Positions 1-10,134 are shown, counted from the first letter of the stretch. The stretch: 64,000 nt of DNA from Carpediemonas membranifera (GCA_019828565.1 JAHDYR010000003.1:248001-312000); one strand, 5' to 3'. Notes: generated by a model from the sequence alone, not told the origin. Translations and numbers: made by a program.

Positions 1-1241
1 GATCTCTGCTCAAGACATCCAAGGTGGGCGACGGCGGCCTCGCTACGATTGCCGAGGCCCAGGTGGGCGACTACTACGAGGGCAGGGGCCAGTGGGCGCG
101 GGCAGTGAAGCACTACGAGACGGCTGGGGACTACGGTCGCATGGCGGACATGCTGCTCCGGATGGAGATGTACGAGGATGCTGCGGCATTGATTGACATG
201 CTAGAGGCGTCTAGTCCAGTTCTTACGAGGATCGGGCACGTCATGCTGTCTGTTGGTCTCATCGATGAGGCCGCCAGAGCTTTCTTGCGCCAGGGAAACA
301 GATCCGTCGCCATCGATGCGTGTGTCACAATGAATAGATGGCCTAAGGCTGTAGAGATCGCCGGTAACGACCCAGCCCTTGTGGAGAAGGTCAGGGAGCC
401 CCTCGTGTCATATTGCAGCACCTTGACCGCCAAGGGCAGGGTCATGGACGCTGCGAGCCTGCTCTCCCGCTGTGCTTTCCACACGGAGGCGCACAAGGCC
501 CTGAACGAAGCTGGTACACGTCTGATCCGGCAGGATGTGCCTCGTGTGGCCGGGACAAAGCTCTCTGCCCCACCCCTGCTGGGTAGACTCGTGCTAGCCA
601 AGCGGATCTTCGTCCAGGCCGCCATTGAAGCGATGCTTGCCCGTACAAGGGCGCTCCAGACGTCCACACGCGGCCTCAAGGACCAGGTCCAGGGTATGGA
701 TCAATGGGCCCCTGCCTTTGGAGTCCACTTCCTGCTGCTGGCTCAGACCCTGATCACAAAGGGGCGGGACTACTACCACTTCGCCCTGATCGCAGCTGAG
801 AGGGCCAGTCTGTATAGCCAGCTGACGGATGGTCTGGTAACCAAGTCGACGGAGGCCCTTGCTGCCCTGTTGCTCGGAGACCAGGGGGCGGCCTCTGATT
901 CAATGAGCGCGCTCGAGACTGCTGACCGTGCATCCGAGTCGCTCAGGACAGAGTACACGAAGCTCTCACTGCGGCTGTTCAGGTCGGGTGTCAAGGACAG
1001 GGAGCGGACTCCATGGACGTGCAAGCAGTGCAAAACTGTGCACAGCGAGCCGGCCGCCGCTTGTTCTCAGTGCGGCGCTGTCGTGCCTGTGTGCATGGCG
1101 TCGGCCCAGGTGATCGACGACAAGGCTCTGACGGATGTGTGTGGACGGTGCAGGCAGAGCACGATGCAGGGAATGGCGCCCAGGAACGCCAATGGCACTC
1201 CATACTGCGCACTGTGCCATGCAATGTTTATGAAACTATAA
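1..1241 (+). CDS. WDR35: IFT121/WDR35-like intraflagellar transport protein, 3' part
   Basis: The reading frame is open from the first bases of the window, so the 5' part, including any WD40 propellers, lies outside; about 412 residues are visible. The visible part is helical solenoid sequence with degenerate TPR-like repeats (VGDYYEGRGQWARAVKHYE, then blocks on bladder-like units such as IGHVMLSVGLIDEAARAFL and ACVTMNRWPKAVEIA). The last 80 residues hold several Cys pairs (CKQCK, CSQCG, CGRC, CALC) forming a zinc-finger end. This order of solenoid plus C-terminal zinc finger is that of WDR35/IFT121, a subunit of the IFT-A complex that drives retrograde transport in cilia. IFT122 shares the architecture and is the main alternative. 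No intron or frameshift is visible. Confidence 0.72.
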   Translation, partial: SLLKTSKVGDGGLATIAEAQVGDYYEGRGQWARAVKHYETAGDYGRMADMLLRMEMYEDAAALIDMLEASSPVLTRIGHVMLSVGLIDEAARAFLRQGNRSVAIDACVTMNRWPKAVEIAGNDPALVEKVREPLVSYCSTLTAKGRVMDAASLLSRCAFHTEAHKALNEAGTRLIRQDVPRVAGTKLSAPPLLGRLVLAKRIFVQAAIEAMLARTRALQTSTRGLKDQVQGMDQWAPAFGVHFLLLAQTLITKGRDYYHFALIAAERASLYSQLTDGLVTKSTEALAALLLGDQGAASDSMSALETADRASESLRTEYTKLSLRLFRSGVKDRERTPWTCKQCKTVHSEPAAACSQCGAVVPVCMASAQVIDDKALTDVCGRCRQSTMQGMAPRNANGTPYCALCHAMFMKL

Positions 1242-1611
1242 GGATGATGTAAATGACAGAGGTGCGTGTTGACGTGCTTTTTAAAGATCTGAGGCCTCTG
1301 AATCGGCACCTGGATTAATACACTGCCGATTTCAAGTTCTGTGAAGCCGCAGGTTAAGACCATGACAAATCTTTCCTCAAGCGCCTCTTTCGCCCGTTCA
1401 ATCCACACATCCCTACAGGGTCGGTGGGGGCTGGTGGTGCCTTGGACACGAGATATGAATGATTCAAAGATTGGTCAAATGATTTGGGTACATGGGTGTG
1501 GCGCCGTACACAATAAAACGGGGCTATCACCATCGTCATGGCGAATCAATCTGAATCTATTTTTGGATCGCGTCCCGCGTGTGCAGTTTTGCCCTCACAC
1601 AAACAAACAGT
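1242..1611. other. intergenic region
   Basis: There is no convincing coding region here. A GTAAAT motif lies about 10 bases after the upstream stop and may belong to its 3' end processing. The rest must hold the promoter of the ADP-ribosyltransferase gene, but I see no clear core motif. Confidence 0.6.
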
Positions 1612-2277
1612 ATGGAAGACATGGACAGAACTTCTAGATTCACATTCAGCACGAACTTGCAGCGAACAACCTGGGAAGATTCTGTGAAAACTACAACTCG
1701 CCGTCTCGGAGCTGGTAACTTGCCTGCTATTGACCAGAATCTCATCGACACGGTCCTGAATGAGCTGGAGGGCAAAAGCGTCAATCGTAGCCTTACAGGT
1801 GCGCACAAGTATGCCATTTGGAGATATTCCACCAATGACTACTATGATATCAACCAACTGCTGAGATCTGACGCCGACATTGCTGCTTCGGAGTGGAACG
1901 CCATCATCCGCCACGCCAACCACGGTGTGAGAAATGTCACCTCTTCCGATCCGCACACCACCACTCTGTACCGGGGCCTCCAGATCGATCCGAACCTTGA
2001 GGTCGGCGACCAGTTTTATGAGTGGGGGTTCACCTCTTGCTCCCGAAGCCGCACGGTTGCCGAAGGTTTCGCTGGTGATGGCCCCATCTGCCGCATCGTG
2101 GAATGGCGTTATGGCCTGAACATCGAGAACCTCAGCGAATACCCTCACGAGCAGGAGACGCTTCTTCCCATCAATGCCTGCTTCGAGGTTACGAAGGTGA
2201 CTGAGCCGAGTGGTGTGCAACGCCGCAAGGTCTATACGCTCAAGCAGCGTGTTGACATCTCTAAGAACTATGAGTAA
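1612..2277 (+). CDS. ADP-ribosyltransferase (ARTC/R-S-E type)
   Basis: This 221-residue protein shows the three blocks of arginine-type mono-ADP-ribosyltransferases: an Arg in LYRGLQI, a Ser-containing strand in WGFTSCSRSRTVAEGF, and a Glu-x-Glu in HEQETLLP followed by a typical CFEV strand. These correspond to the R, S/T-S and ExE elements that bind NAD and transfer ADP-ribose to protein substrates. No signal peptide is apparent, so it probably acts inside the cell unless exported another way. I chose the first ATG; the frame is open a little further upstream but without another ATG. The target protein cannot be inferred. The same fold occurs in vertebrate ecto-ARTs and in bacterial effectors, so lateral origin is possible but unproven. 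Confidence 0.7.
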   Translation: MEDMDRTSRFTFSTNLQRTTWEDSVKTTTRRLGAGNLPAIDQNLIDTVLNELEGKSVNRSLTGAHKYAIWRYSTNDYYDINQLLRSDADIAASEWNAIIRHANHGVRNVTSSDPHTTTLYRGLQIDPNLEVGDQFYEWGFTSCSRSRTVAEGFAGDGPICRIVEWRYGLNIENLSEYPHEQETLLPINACFEVTKVTEPSGVQRRKVYTLKQRVDISKNYE

Positions 2278-2508
2278 ACTCACCACTTGCCAAGTCACTC
2301 GTTGGGGCGTCTCCGGCTATCTCCCACCAGTCCCACGAGAGCTGCCGCAAGTTATTCCTAGACCAACGGGAGCAGCTGTGTTCGCCGTCAGACGCGACAC
2401 GCCGTTGCGCAGGCCTCACCCACGTAATCGACCACTGCATACTCGTGTGTGTGGACTCGCCCGCGGTAAACGTCACTTCATTCATTCAATCAAATCATTT
2501 ATCATCAA

Positions 2509-4218
2509 TCAAAAGGCAGGGCAGTGGTCATCAAATCTGTAGCCGTTCGACTGGTGCTCAGTCGTCAGCCCGCGCTGGATGCAGCAAATGCCAGAGGCGT
2601 ACGCTGCCAATGCGATGACCTCCTCCTCGCGGGGGTAGTACGTGTACGAGGGCGACGCCTCGCGCATGTACTTGTAGAAGTTCATAAAGTTGCCGAGGTC
2701 GTTGTCATGGATGCCCTTGCGGCCCTCGAAGTGCGGGTTGAACGGCGCCGCGTTCGAGCAGCCCTCCGACACCCAGGGGCCGACCGCCTCGAGGCCCCGG
2801 ACGTAGTTGTTGTGCTTGGGCCACCTCGCGATGACGCCGGCCATGCTCGTGCGGGCCCTGACGAGACCCTGGCTGTTCCGCTCGCATATGACCTTCGCCT
2901 GGGTGCCTAGCACCTTGAGTGGCACCGTCTCCGTGTGGCAGCTCTTGTGCTTGTGGAAGAGGTGGTGGTGGGTGTGGCAGACCGTCTCCCGGACCTCCAT
3001 GCTCCACGTCCGCTCCTGTCCGGCCCTCAGGGGGTGGTGCCCGAGCGGGTAGACCTTGGCGGGGTGCAGCTGTCGGTTGACGCGGTGCCCGAGGTCCTGG
3101 TAGACCCCCGCACTGATGCTCTGCGCCCCCTTGAACCAGGCAGCGTGGGCGGCCTCGGCGGCACGCATCTCGGCGGCACGGTCGTTGTGGGCCTTGTGGA
3201 GGGCGGCGTTGATGGCGGTCTCGACGTGGGCGCGCTTGGTGCTGTCTGTGATGTAGTGGGAGATGCGGTGGACGGTGTACTTAATCTGCACCGGGTTCGT
3301 GGCAAAGGACGTCACGCGGCTCCTCCAGGCGTGGATCTCGGGGTTGCCGCCGATGATGTCGGTTGTGCCCATCTTTCTCCAGGACACGTACGAGTTGCCC
3401 GACTTGCGGTGGGACTCCCCAGCGACGCCGTTGAGCTCGTTCTTCAGCTCATTGAGGAGCGTGCCCTCCGCCATCTTGCTCCATATGCAGGAGCGGAGGA
3501 TCGTCTGGTGCTCGAGCATCCCGCCAAAGTCGGCCGACGTCGTCAGGTGGGTGCCCCAGTACTCGAGGAAGAGGCCGTAGAGGTTGGCGTCGTACGTCGA
3601 GGGGAGGGCGGCGACTGCAGTCTCGAAGTAGGGGTCGAGGTCGTGCGAGGAGGTCGAGAGTGTGTAGGCAGTAGCGGTGCGGGTTGATACAGCGAGGGAG
3701 ATCGGGCCGTTGAAGAACTTGCTGTAGATGGTCTTCATGTTCTGGCTGTGGGACATCATGCCGCCAACGATTGTTTTGCCGTCGACGGTGGTGCTGCCGA
3801 TGTTCCAGCTGAGGGTCTTAGCGTAGTCCTCGTACTTCTTGTACGCGCTCGCCTCGTCGGCCTGAGCAAGACCGCGGTTAGTGAAGGTGACCTGGCTGGG
3901 GATGGCGGTGCCGTGGTACGTCTTGGGGCCCGCAGTCATGTGGACAACGGGGAGGCCAAACTGACCAGTGGCCATGTTGTAGCCAACACCAACTCTACCG
4001 ACAAGCAGCGGAACGGCGTTCGCCTCTTCGAACTTCTCGGCGTGCATGTCGTTCACTTCCACCGTCTTCAGGTGCTGGAGGCAAACGCGCTCCTGGTTTC
4101 CAGTATACGCCTTGCAGAAGCGCTGAGCGGATGCTGCAGCGGCGTGATGGAATGAAGAAGCGTCACACAGCACTAGGGAAGCGCAGACAAGCAATAGAGC
4201 AAGGGAATGTCGACGCAT
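2509..4218 (-). CDS. secreted MACPF (perforin-like) domain protein
   Basis: This 569-residue protein begins with a signal peptide (MRRHSLALLLVCASLVLC). Its central part contains the MACPF signature, here YGLFLEYWGTHLTTSADFGG, close to the usual Y-x-F-x-x-[FY]GTH pattern around residues 215-235. Flanking regions fit the long sheet and helical insertions of the MACPF/CDC superfamily. The C-terminal 180 residues are rich in His and Cys pairs and match no domain I recognise. Family members insert into membranes as pores, although some protist members act in secretion or egress. It is convergent with, or next to, other surface or secreted genes (an ADP-ribosyltransferase and a VWA protein). A GATAAATG motif follows the stop. 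The reading frame is intact. Confidence 0.8.
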   Translation of the reverse strand: MRRHSLALLLVCASLVLCDASSFHHAAAASAQRFCKAYTGNQERVCLQHLKTVEVNDMHAEKFEEANAVPLLVGRVGVGYNMATGQFGLPVVHMTAGPKTYHGTAIPSQVTFTNRGLAQADEASAYKKYEDYAKTLSWNIGSTTVDGKTIVGGMMSHSQNMKTIYSKFFNGPISLAVSTRTATAYTLSTSSHDLDPYFETAVAALPSTYDANLYGLFLEYWGTHLTTSADFGGMLEHQTILRSCIWSKMAEGTLLNELKNELNGVAGESHRKSGNSYVSWRKMGTTDIIGGNPEIHAWRSRVTSFATNPVQIKYTVHRISHYITDSTKRAHVETAINAALHKAHNDRAAEMRAAEAAHAAWFKGAQSISAGVYQDLGHRVNRQLHPAKVYPLGHHPLRAGQERTWSMEVRETVCHTHHHLFHKHKSCHTETVPLKVLGTQAKVICERNSQGLVRARTSMAGVIARWPKHNNYVRGLEAVGPWVSEGCSNAAPFNPHFEGRKGIHDNDLGNFMNFYKYMREASPSYTYYPREEEVIALAAYASGICCIQRGLTTEHQSNGYRFDDHCPAF

Positions 4219-4457
4219 GGCTGTGAGCGCAGTTTATCTTTCTGTTGCTTCGTTGGAGACGATCCAGGATTCTCAGAGTGGCGGGTATCTGAAGATGGTA
4301 GCCCTTAGTGCACACCCTGACTGGGCTGAGACAGCCGCACACTTCACATATTTGTTTCGGCAAAAATACGATTCGCTCTGATCGGAAAGTCAGGCCGAGT
4401 CAAAGCCGATTTATGCCGAAATGTGATAAAATAGTCATGCCGCTGCTTATCATTGAG

Positions 4458-5009
4458 CTAGTAATATATCATGATCTTGGCCACCGCTTCTTTCAGTAGC
4501 CGGCCAAATTTCTTCTTCTGCTTCTTCTCAGGTTTCCAGGGTGCGTTCTTCTGCGCAGCCTGCTTTCTGGGCGATAGCACTGGCCGACCCTTCTTATCAA
4601 ACCGCAGGAGGTTGTACTCCTCTGTGTTTTGCCGGGTAAACCCTTCCTCGCCCTCACCCCCAGCGATAAGAATGTCGTGGGTAGAGGAGTATGCTCCCAT
4701 GTCGATGCTATCGTTCGAGACCTCCTCATAAGACTCTGTCCGGCCAAGGACAGGGGGTGGCACGGATGGCGAGTGCTCGGGTTCGTCTTCAGAGAACACA
4801 AGCTTGTCGATTCGCACGCCATAACGATTGGTATATGCTTGCTGGCCCTGTTTGATGATTTTTTCACGCTTTTGTTGCCTTTCTTGCTGTCTCTTCATTG
4901 TGGATCGAAGAGCACCTTCAGAAAATGGATCACGACTTTTCTTGCAGGTCTTCTCTGCAAGCATGAAATCAACACGCTGACGCTGCATCTTCTTGCTGAC
5001 AGCTTCCAT
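4458..5009 (-). CDS. hypothetical basic, charged protein
   Basis: I do not recognise this 183-residue protein. It starts MEAVSKKMQRQRVDF, has a strongly charged helical N-terminal half with coiled-coil tendency (MKRQQERQQKREKIIKQG), an acidic Ser-rich middle, and a Lys-rich C-terminus (PEKKQKKKFGRLLKEAV). The frame is open upstream to about 5210, but codon use there is poorer, so I prefer the ATG at 5009. It lies head-to-tail with the VWA gene on the same strand. Localisation is unclear; the basic tail could be a nuclear or microtubule-binding feature. Confidence 0.5.
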   Translation of the reverse strand: MEAVSKKMQRQRVDFMLAEKTCKKSRDPFSEGALRSTMKRQQERQQKREKIIKQGQQAYTNRYGVRIDKLVFSEDEPEHSPSVPPPVLGRTESYEEVSNDSIDMGAYSSTHDILIAGGEGEEGFTRQNTEEYNLLRFDKKGRPVLSPRKQAAQKNAPWKPEKKQKKKFGRLLKEAVAKIMIYY

Positions 5010-5218
5010 TTCCCTAGGCGACCTTATCCTCGTTAAACGAGAATCACTTCTGGCTTGATGCAGTCGCCAGAGTCGAAACACGATTTTTACCGTATATTCA
5101 CCATTGCGACGCTCTATTCCCTTAGTTGCTGCCACATCCAAGCTGTGGAGGGGTGGTACCCCAAGCCCTGCCTCACCCCGCTCCCACAAATGACCTAATT
5201 TACAATACAAGCGAGCAT

Positions 5219-6337
5219 CTACTTCTTCGACCCTGCACAGAGTCCAAAGAGCTTATCCCAGAGGAGATACTTCGTCCACGCCGCCCCTATCGCCATACCC
5301 ATACCCATAGTGTGAACAGGCATAGTTACTGCGGGCAGGGGCGGTGTGTAGTCATTCACGGGTGCTGACTTAGGCACGGTGTGGTGGCCCCAGTCCACAG
5401 CCATGGGGCGGCCCCCAATGATGTAGGCGCCTCCTGTGCGGACTTCGGGGGCTGGGGGAACGGGCGGCGGGCCGAAGGGGATGATGGCTGCGGCGGCGGT
5501 GGCGTCATATCCAGGGGGGAAGGCGAGAGTCTTGCCGGCAAGGAAAGAGCCGCCTGCACCGGTAATTAGGGCGGTGGACGCGATTATAGGGACGAGGAAG
5601 AGGCAACAGGCACACAGCGAGAGCAGCAAGAGGAGGAGGAGGAGCAGTAAGAATGCGGTGAAGGAAACGCAGGATATGTCCTGGAGGATCGAGAGTAGCA
5701 CATCGGAGTGGACCTCACTGAACGCATCAGTGATGTCATCAGCGGACTCTGCCAGGAAGAACTTGCCTCCTGTCCTCTCTGCCATCTTGGTGAGGAGCTC
5801 CACCTCGCTCTTCATGCCGATAGTGTACATCTTGTAGCCGCCGTCGATAATATCCTGCATGCCCGCGTCCGTATCAACGTTGAACGGGTATGTAGGGGAC
5901 CCATCGGACATGAATATGATGATCTTTTCGAAAGAACCATCGGGGCTAGCCTCCATGATGTTGAAGGCCTGCTGGAGCCCTACTCGATAGTCAGTGCCGC
6001 CACTGGGGTTGGTGTTGTCCACAGCGTCAGTAATATCGCCGAAGTCCTGGGTCAGCGCCACTTTCTTGAGGGATTGACTGTCCCATAGAACGGCGCCAAC
6101 GTAGTCCGATCCAGTGAGCTCATCCACGAATGAAGCAACTGCCGTACGCAAGTTTGCTACGAGATCACCGGCCATAGAGCCAGAATAATCGAGGGAGAAC
6201 ACAATATTCACAGGTGTCCGCCCATCGTCGTCACCGCAGATGAACCCTGCGAATACGGGCGAAATACAGCATGAATACAAGAATAAGCATGCTAGAAAGA
6301 GCCTCGCTGAACTGAGCAGCGGATGGCTGGTGACCAT
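5219..6337 (-). CDS. VWA-domain single-pass membrane protein
   Basis: This 372-residue protein has a signal peptide, a von Willebrand factor A domain at about residues 40-215, a strongly hydrophobic membrane segment of Leu followed by a Cys-rich stretch (about residues 225-250), and a Pro/Gly-rich tail. The MIDAS metal site is intact: DYSGS gives the DxSxS motif, SGGTDY the Thr, and FMSDGSP the final Asp. The predicted topology puts the VWA domain outside the cell, or in the lumen, and the tail in the cytosol, as in integrin-like adhesion proteins and the capillary-morphogenesis receptors. Ligands are unknown. A TGTAAAT motif follows the stop codon. Confidence 0.75.
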   Translation of the reverse strand: MVTSHPLLSSARLFLACLFLYSCCISPVFAGFICGDDDGRTPVNIVFSLDYSGSMAGDLVANLRTAVASFVDELTGSDYVGAVLWDSQSLKKVALTQDFGDITDAVDNTNPSGGTDYRVGLQQAFNIMEASPDGSFEKIIIFMSDGSPTYPFNVDTDAGMQDIIDGGYKMYTIGMKSEVELLTKMAERTGGKFFLAESADDITDAFSEVHSDVLLSILQDISCVSFTAFLLLLLLLLLLSLCACCLFLVPIIASTALITGAGGSFLAGKTLAFPPGYDATAAAAIIPFGPPPVPPAPEVRTGGAYIIGGRPMAVDWGHHTVPKSAPVNDYTPPLPAVTMPVHTMGMGMAIGAAWTKYLLWDKLFGLCAGSKK

Positions 6338-6442
6338 TATCTTGCTTGACTCGAAAACGACTCAATCACTTTATCGGCAGGCGATTCCCGACCCATACCG
6401 CCTCTAGACGGTCAAGGTAGACTCCCTCTACCACTCCTCCGC

Positions 6443-7747
6443 TCAGCGGGCATCTTTCTTGGTCAGCCCGGCGTGGTTGTAGCAACTAGCCCAGCAATGC
6501 AGCACGGTACCAACCAAGAAGTTCCACGTGATCGTATCCGAGAAGTACCATGGCCCAGTGTCACCCCTGATAAACTTCACTACCGGGGCGACTGTGAGGA
6601 AGTAAACGGCGAGGTTGGTGAACCCCAGGCCGACAGTTACAAGAACAGTGACGAGCACCGAGAGTCTATTGGCCATCTGACGATCCGAATCCATGTAGTA
6701 GCTCATCGCCATGAGGGCTGGGAAGAATCCTGTGACGACACACCGCAGTAGGTACCCTATGTCGTTCATGGTGAATGTGTCGGGCAGGAGCTCGAGCAGG
6801 ATGATGTAGACGAACTCATAGACGACGACAGAGATGCCAAACCACACCCCGATGATTGCAAGACCCAGCTTGACCCGACTGGTGCCTCTTACGAGAACTT
6901 TCCGGACCAAGGCTCTGGTGAACCGACCGCAGAGGACGACAATGAATAGGTATACGATGTGAATGGTGTTCATGGCAGCCGCCCGGGTCTGGAATGAGTC
7001 GCCGTCGTCCAGGGCTGGGGAAATTACGTATATATGTATAAATAACTCGATAGCGACCAATGCCCAAACGACAGGCTGGGCAAGAAAGGGAACGTGGAGC
7101 TGTCGCATGAAAAATCCGCTGAACACGTCGAGATCCAGGGCCGCAAGGATGAAGTGAGGCGGCATCAAGCCGTACAGGCCTCTAGTGATGGCAGTGCGAC
7201 TGGTGATTCCAAAGAAGAAACGGTGGACGGCCTGGAGGAAGAGTGTGTAGAGCAGACCCCCGCCAATGGCAACAAAGAGACGGAAGGAGCCCCATAGAGG
7301 GTTGGGCTTGAAGGGCGTGGCGAGGTCCGGTGTGTTTGAGAAGTACACAGAGAGGTAGACGGCGATGAGAGCAATATAGCCCGACACCGTGCCGAAGAAC
7401 TCGTTGTACACGCCCAGTGGCATCACCACGTTTGCTAGGATGAACATGCCGGCGGCGAGCACGAAGGCGGCGGCACAGGCGGGCAAGATTGTGAGGTCGC
7501 CGAAGATTAGCTTGTAGTGAGGGCCATCGCTCTTAGGCGGCTCGTTGAGAATGGCTTCGTCCAGGGTACTCACCACAGTGACGATGGAGTCCTGGATGTC
7601 CTGCATGCGCACGTCAATCTCGTCTGAACACGGTGCGGGGTCCAATTCGTATGGTGCGTCGCTTGTGCTATCTGAACGGCTTCTGATGAGCGTTGGGAGC
7701 TCCTCTGGGAACACTACATCCCCGCGTTCAAGCCCATCACTGTCCAT
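6443..7747 (-). CDS. multi-pass membrane protein, unknown family
   Basis: I do not recognise this 434-residue protein. The first 80 residues are hydrophilic and acidic. The remainder holds about nine or ten hydrophobic segments (for example FVLAAGMFILANVVMPLGVY, YIALIAVYLSVYF, MNTIHIVYLFIVVLCGRF, LLVTVLVTVGLGFTNLAVYF in parts) separated by short loops. No transporter signature is evident, and the even spacing would fit an integral membrane scaffold or a transporter. It lies just upstream of the VWA gene on the same strand with a gap of about 100 bp. The start ATG is the only good candidate. Confidence 0.6.
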   Translation of the reverse strand: MDSDGLERGDVVFPEELPTLIRSRSDSTSDAPYELDPAPCSDEIDVRMQDIQDSIVTVVSTLDEAILNEPPKSDGPHYKLIFGDLTILPACAAAFVLAAGMFILANVVMPLGVYNEFFGTVSGYIALIAVYLSVYFSNTPDLATPFKPNPLWGSFRLFVAIGGGLLYTLFLQAVHRFFFGITSRTAITRGLYGLMPPHFILAALDLDVFSGFFMRQLHVPFLAQPVVWALVAIELFIHIYVISPALDDGDSFQTRAAAMNTIHIVYLFIVVLCGRFTRALVRKVLVRGTSRVKLGLAIIGVWFGISVVVYEFVYIILLELLPDTFTMNDIGYLLRCVVTGFFPALMAMSYYMDSDRQMANRLSVLVTVLVTVGLGFTNLAVYFLTVAPVVKFIRGDTGPWYFSDTITWNFLVGTVLHCWASCYNHAGLTKKDAR

Positions 7748-8041
7748 TGGTTGTTGCTGTGGCGGCAGTGATGGAACCTCGAAAGAATGATGCCTTCAGA
7801 GATTGGGGAGCAAGATGCCGGGGCATGTACCGGCGTTGCCACCCAGCCCCTGTGCCATCCTGGGTATACATCGTCGGGGCACCGTCGAAGTCTCGGACTC
7901 AGAGTCGCCCGTCATTCTTGAATTCAGTCAGTTGCGAGTCAAGGCGGGATAATCGGGACCATGCCGGTGCCCCATCATCGTATCACCGCGATACCCACTC
8001 TACCTGCAGGTCGGCATCACTTGATGACACCCTGCAGAGCG

Positions 8042-9067
8042 ATGGTCGCGACGATCCACGTGTTTCCTTCCACAGCTAAACCCGCTGGAACACTAGAAGC
8101 ACTGGCAAATACACATGTGGCGCACTATATTGAAGCTCGTAGCATCAAATTAGTCGTGCTTTCCGATATTGACGAAGAGCTCGCCATGAAGCTGCACCAT
8201 GGCCTAGAGGAGAATGACCATGTTAATTTCACTCTCAGCAAAGACGATGAGGTCGTCCATGTTGACTCATCACAGACCGTCTCTGCACCCCATGTCCTTG
8301 GACTTCTTTCGAAGCACTTTAGCCCCAATGCACCCGCACCCGTGCCTGCAGCGGCCCCTCATCGTGCCACCGGGCGGTGGTCAGATCCTGTCGACCCGTC
8401 ACCAGCACCCCAACCCCACTTTATCGACGAGGACACCCTTGCCAAGTTTACGATCAAACCTGACCCGCCCCAGTCGGACCCCAAGTCCCCCGACCCCACT
8501 GTTGTACTCGCCATATGCCTGCAATCCGGTCGTATACAGCGTTCATTCACAAAGTACAATACTTTATCCGACGTTCTTGCTCAAGTCATTGAAGAACGCC
8601 TTGTCCAACCTGTTGGACTGAAGATCAAGGTCCCACTGGGAAATGGAGCGCGATGGCGGACCATTGCTGGGGCAGACCCCCAGATCCACAGCACCCTCGC
8701 CTCACACGGACTTTGGCCACGGAGTGTGGTTCATGTCATTGAGCAACATGCCGAGCACATGCATAACGCGCCCTCGCCAGACGTGAGGATGTCCACTGGT
8801 GATTTCACCAAGCCTGCAGGGGAGAAGGGCTTTTTCTCCAAGCTCAAGCGAAAGATGAAGCCCGGTCACCACGCTAAGCCTGTCATGGCCGCCCAACCCA
8901 CCCACGGAACCAGGCGGACTGTGACTAGGGATGGCCGAACGTACCAGCAGCAGCTTGGTGATGATGACTTGTGTGACTCGTTGCTGCAGGAAGACCAGCA
9001 GGGCAAGGGGCCGGGTGACGGAGACAGGGAGACCTGGAACAACGGGAACGGGGTGACTTTCCAGTAG
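8042..9067 (+). CDS. UBX-like domain protein
   Basis: This 341-residue protein begins with a compact alpha/beta region (MVATIHVFPSTAKPAGTLEA onward) that resembles the thioredoxin-like N-terminus of UBXN4/UBXD proteins. A Pro-rich linker follows. A beta-grasp segment at about residues 155-235 (VVLAICLQSGRIQRSFTKYN, then TLASHGLWPRSVVHVIE) matches the spacing of UBX domains, which recruit the p97/Cdc48 ATPase. The usual FPR loop is not clear, so p97 binding is uncertain. The C-terminus is basic and disordered. The frame is open upstream, but the ATG at 8042 begins the conserved-looking region. A GATAAATC motif lies about 35 bases after the stop. Confidence 0.45.
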   Translation: MVATIHVFPSTAKPAGTLEALANTHVAHYIEARSIKLVVLSDIDEELAMKLHHGLEENDHVNFTLSKDDEVVHVDSSQTVSAPHVLGLLSKHFSPNAPAPVPAAAPHRATGRWSDPVDPSPAPQPHFIDEDTLAKFTIKPDPPQSDPKSPDPTVVLAICLQSGRIQRSFTKYNTLSDVLAQVIEERLVQPVGLKIKVPLGNGARWRTIAGADPQIHSTLASHGLWPRSVVHVIEQHAEHMHNAPSPDVRMSTGDFTKPAGEKGFFSKLKRKMKPGHHAKPVMAAQPTHGTRRTVTRDGRTYQQQLGDDDLCDSLLQEDQQGKGPGDGDRETWNNGNGVTFQ

Positions 9068-9363
9068 AGCGGTGCAGTTTTATGTGTTTTGGACGATAAA
9101 TCATTGCTGTGATCTGCTTGGCGTGGGTTATTGAGTTGGAAGTCTGGTGCTATTTGATGGGGCCTTGGCTGCAGGTAACTAAACGCTTCAGTCGCCCCAG
9201 CGTCTGAAGGCGTTGACTATCGCTCAGATGCCAGACACGACCGGCGTCCATGGGTCGACGTTGACGGGGATGAGCTCATGCTCTGAACAAGATGTCGGCT
9301 GCGAAGAGACTGTAAGATAACGGCAATCGGCCAGCCTTGCCTCCCCTCGTCTTAACACACCCG

Positions 9364-10050
9364 TCAACCTGAATCACTGGCCGGTGGTGTCTCGGAATTC
9401 GATGTATAGCCGGTGTACCGTGTATGGTTTAATGAAAGCAACGAACTTCCGCAGTTTAGGGTCACACCGCGCGTGGTAATTATAAATCTTCTGCCAATAT
9501 GTGTCGCCTCAAACGGCACATAGGCCTGTTGTAGGCGGTTTGTCATACACAGATGAGTACGGCCGTCAGTGACCCAGTAGAGATAATGACCATCGGCTAT
9601 AAGCCCCTTGACCAGCTCTGGGAACCGGAGCGGGGTGGGTGCGAGGAACTTGCCGGATTCATGCAGCAGACCGGACTGGACGAAATACCGTGCGAGGAAA
9701 ATAGTGAAGGGGAAATTGTAATTAGAACAAAGGAGCCGGTCGACCCTGAAGGGCAGGTCGACGAATCCAGTCATCTCATCCTCGTGCCCGAGTCCCAGCT
9801 GGCCATCTTCGTTGTACCCGCTGATCATCTGCCGATCGCCCTAGGAGAGGATGACGACCACACTTGTAGAATATCACACATGCATGATGTGATCTGGGAC
9901 AAAGCCAGTTGGCACAGAGACTGGGTGGAAGAGGTCCTCGTCTTCTTCGTAATTGTCGGAAAAGCACCATGCGGGAGAGCCCGCCATGACAGTGCCGACT
10001 GGGGCGAGTATGAACGCCCGATTACCCTTTCTCGACACATCAGTCACCAT
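9364..10050 (-). pseudogene. RCC1-like repeat protein, decayed copy
   Basis: The homologous gene at 45115-45853 encodes an RCC1-like protein; here the same region is broken. The 5' part reads in frame from MVTDVSRKGNRAF through FHPVSVPTGFVPDHIMHV and then meets a TGA. Downstream, an extra frame change separates it from the best conserved piece, MISGYNEDGQLGLGHEDE, which carries the RCC1-type G-x-N-x-x-G-Q-L-G pattern. The last 60 residues are also diverged from the intact copy. I therefore call it a pseudogene. An alternative is an unrecognised intron around the TGA, but no pair of splice sites of the local type restores the frame. Confidence 0.65.
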
Positions 10051-10134
10051 CCTGTGCTTCTCCAGGCGGGCAGACTGGCCTCGAGCTCGGCGACCTTGGG
10101 GTCATGACATGTCACATTTATCCGCATATGTACA

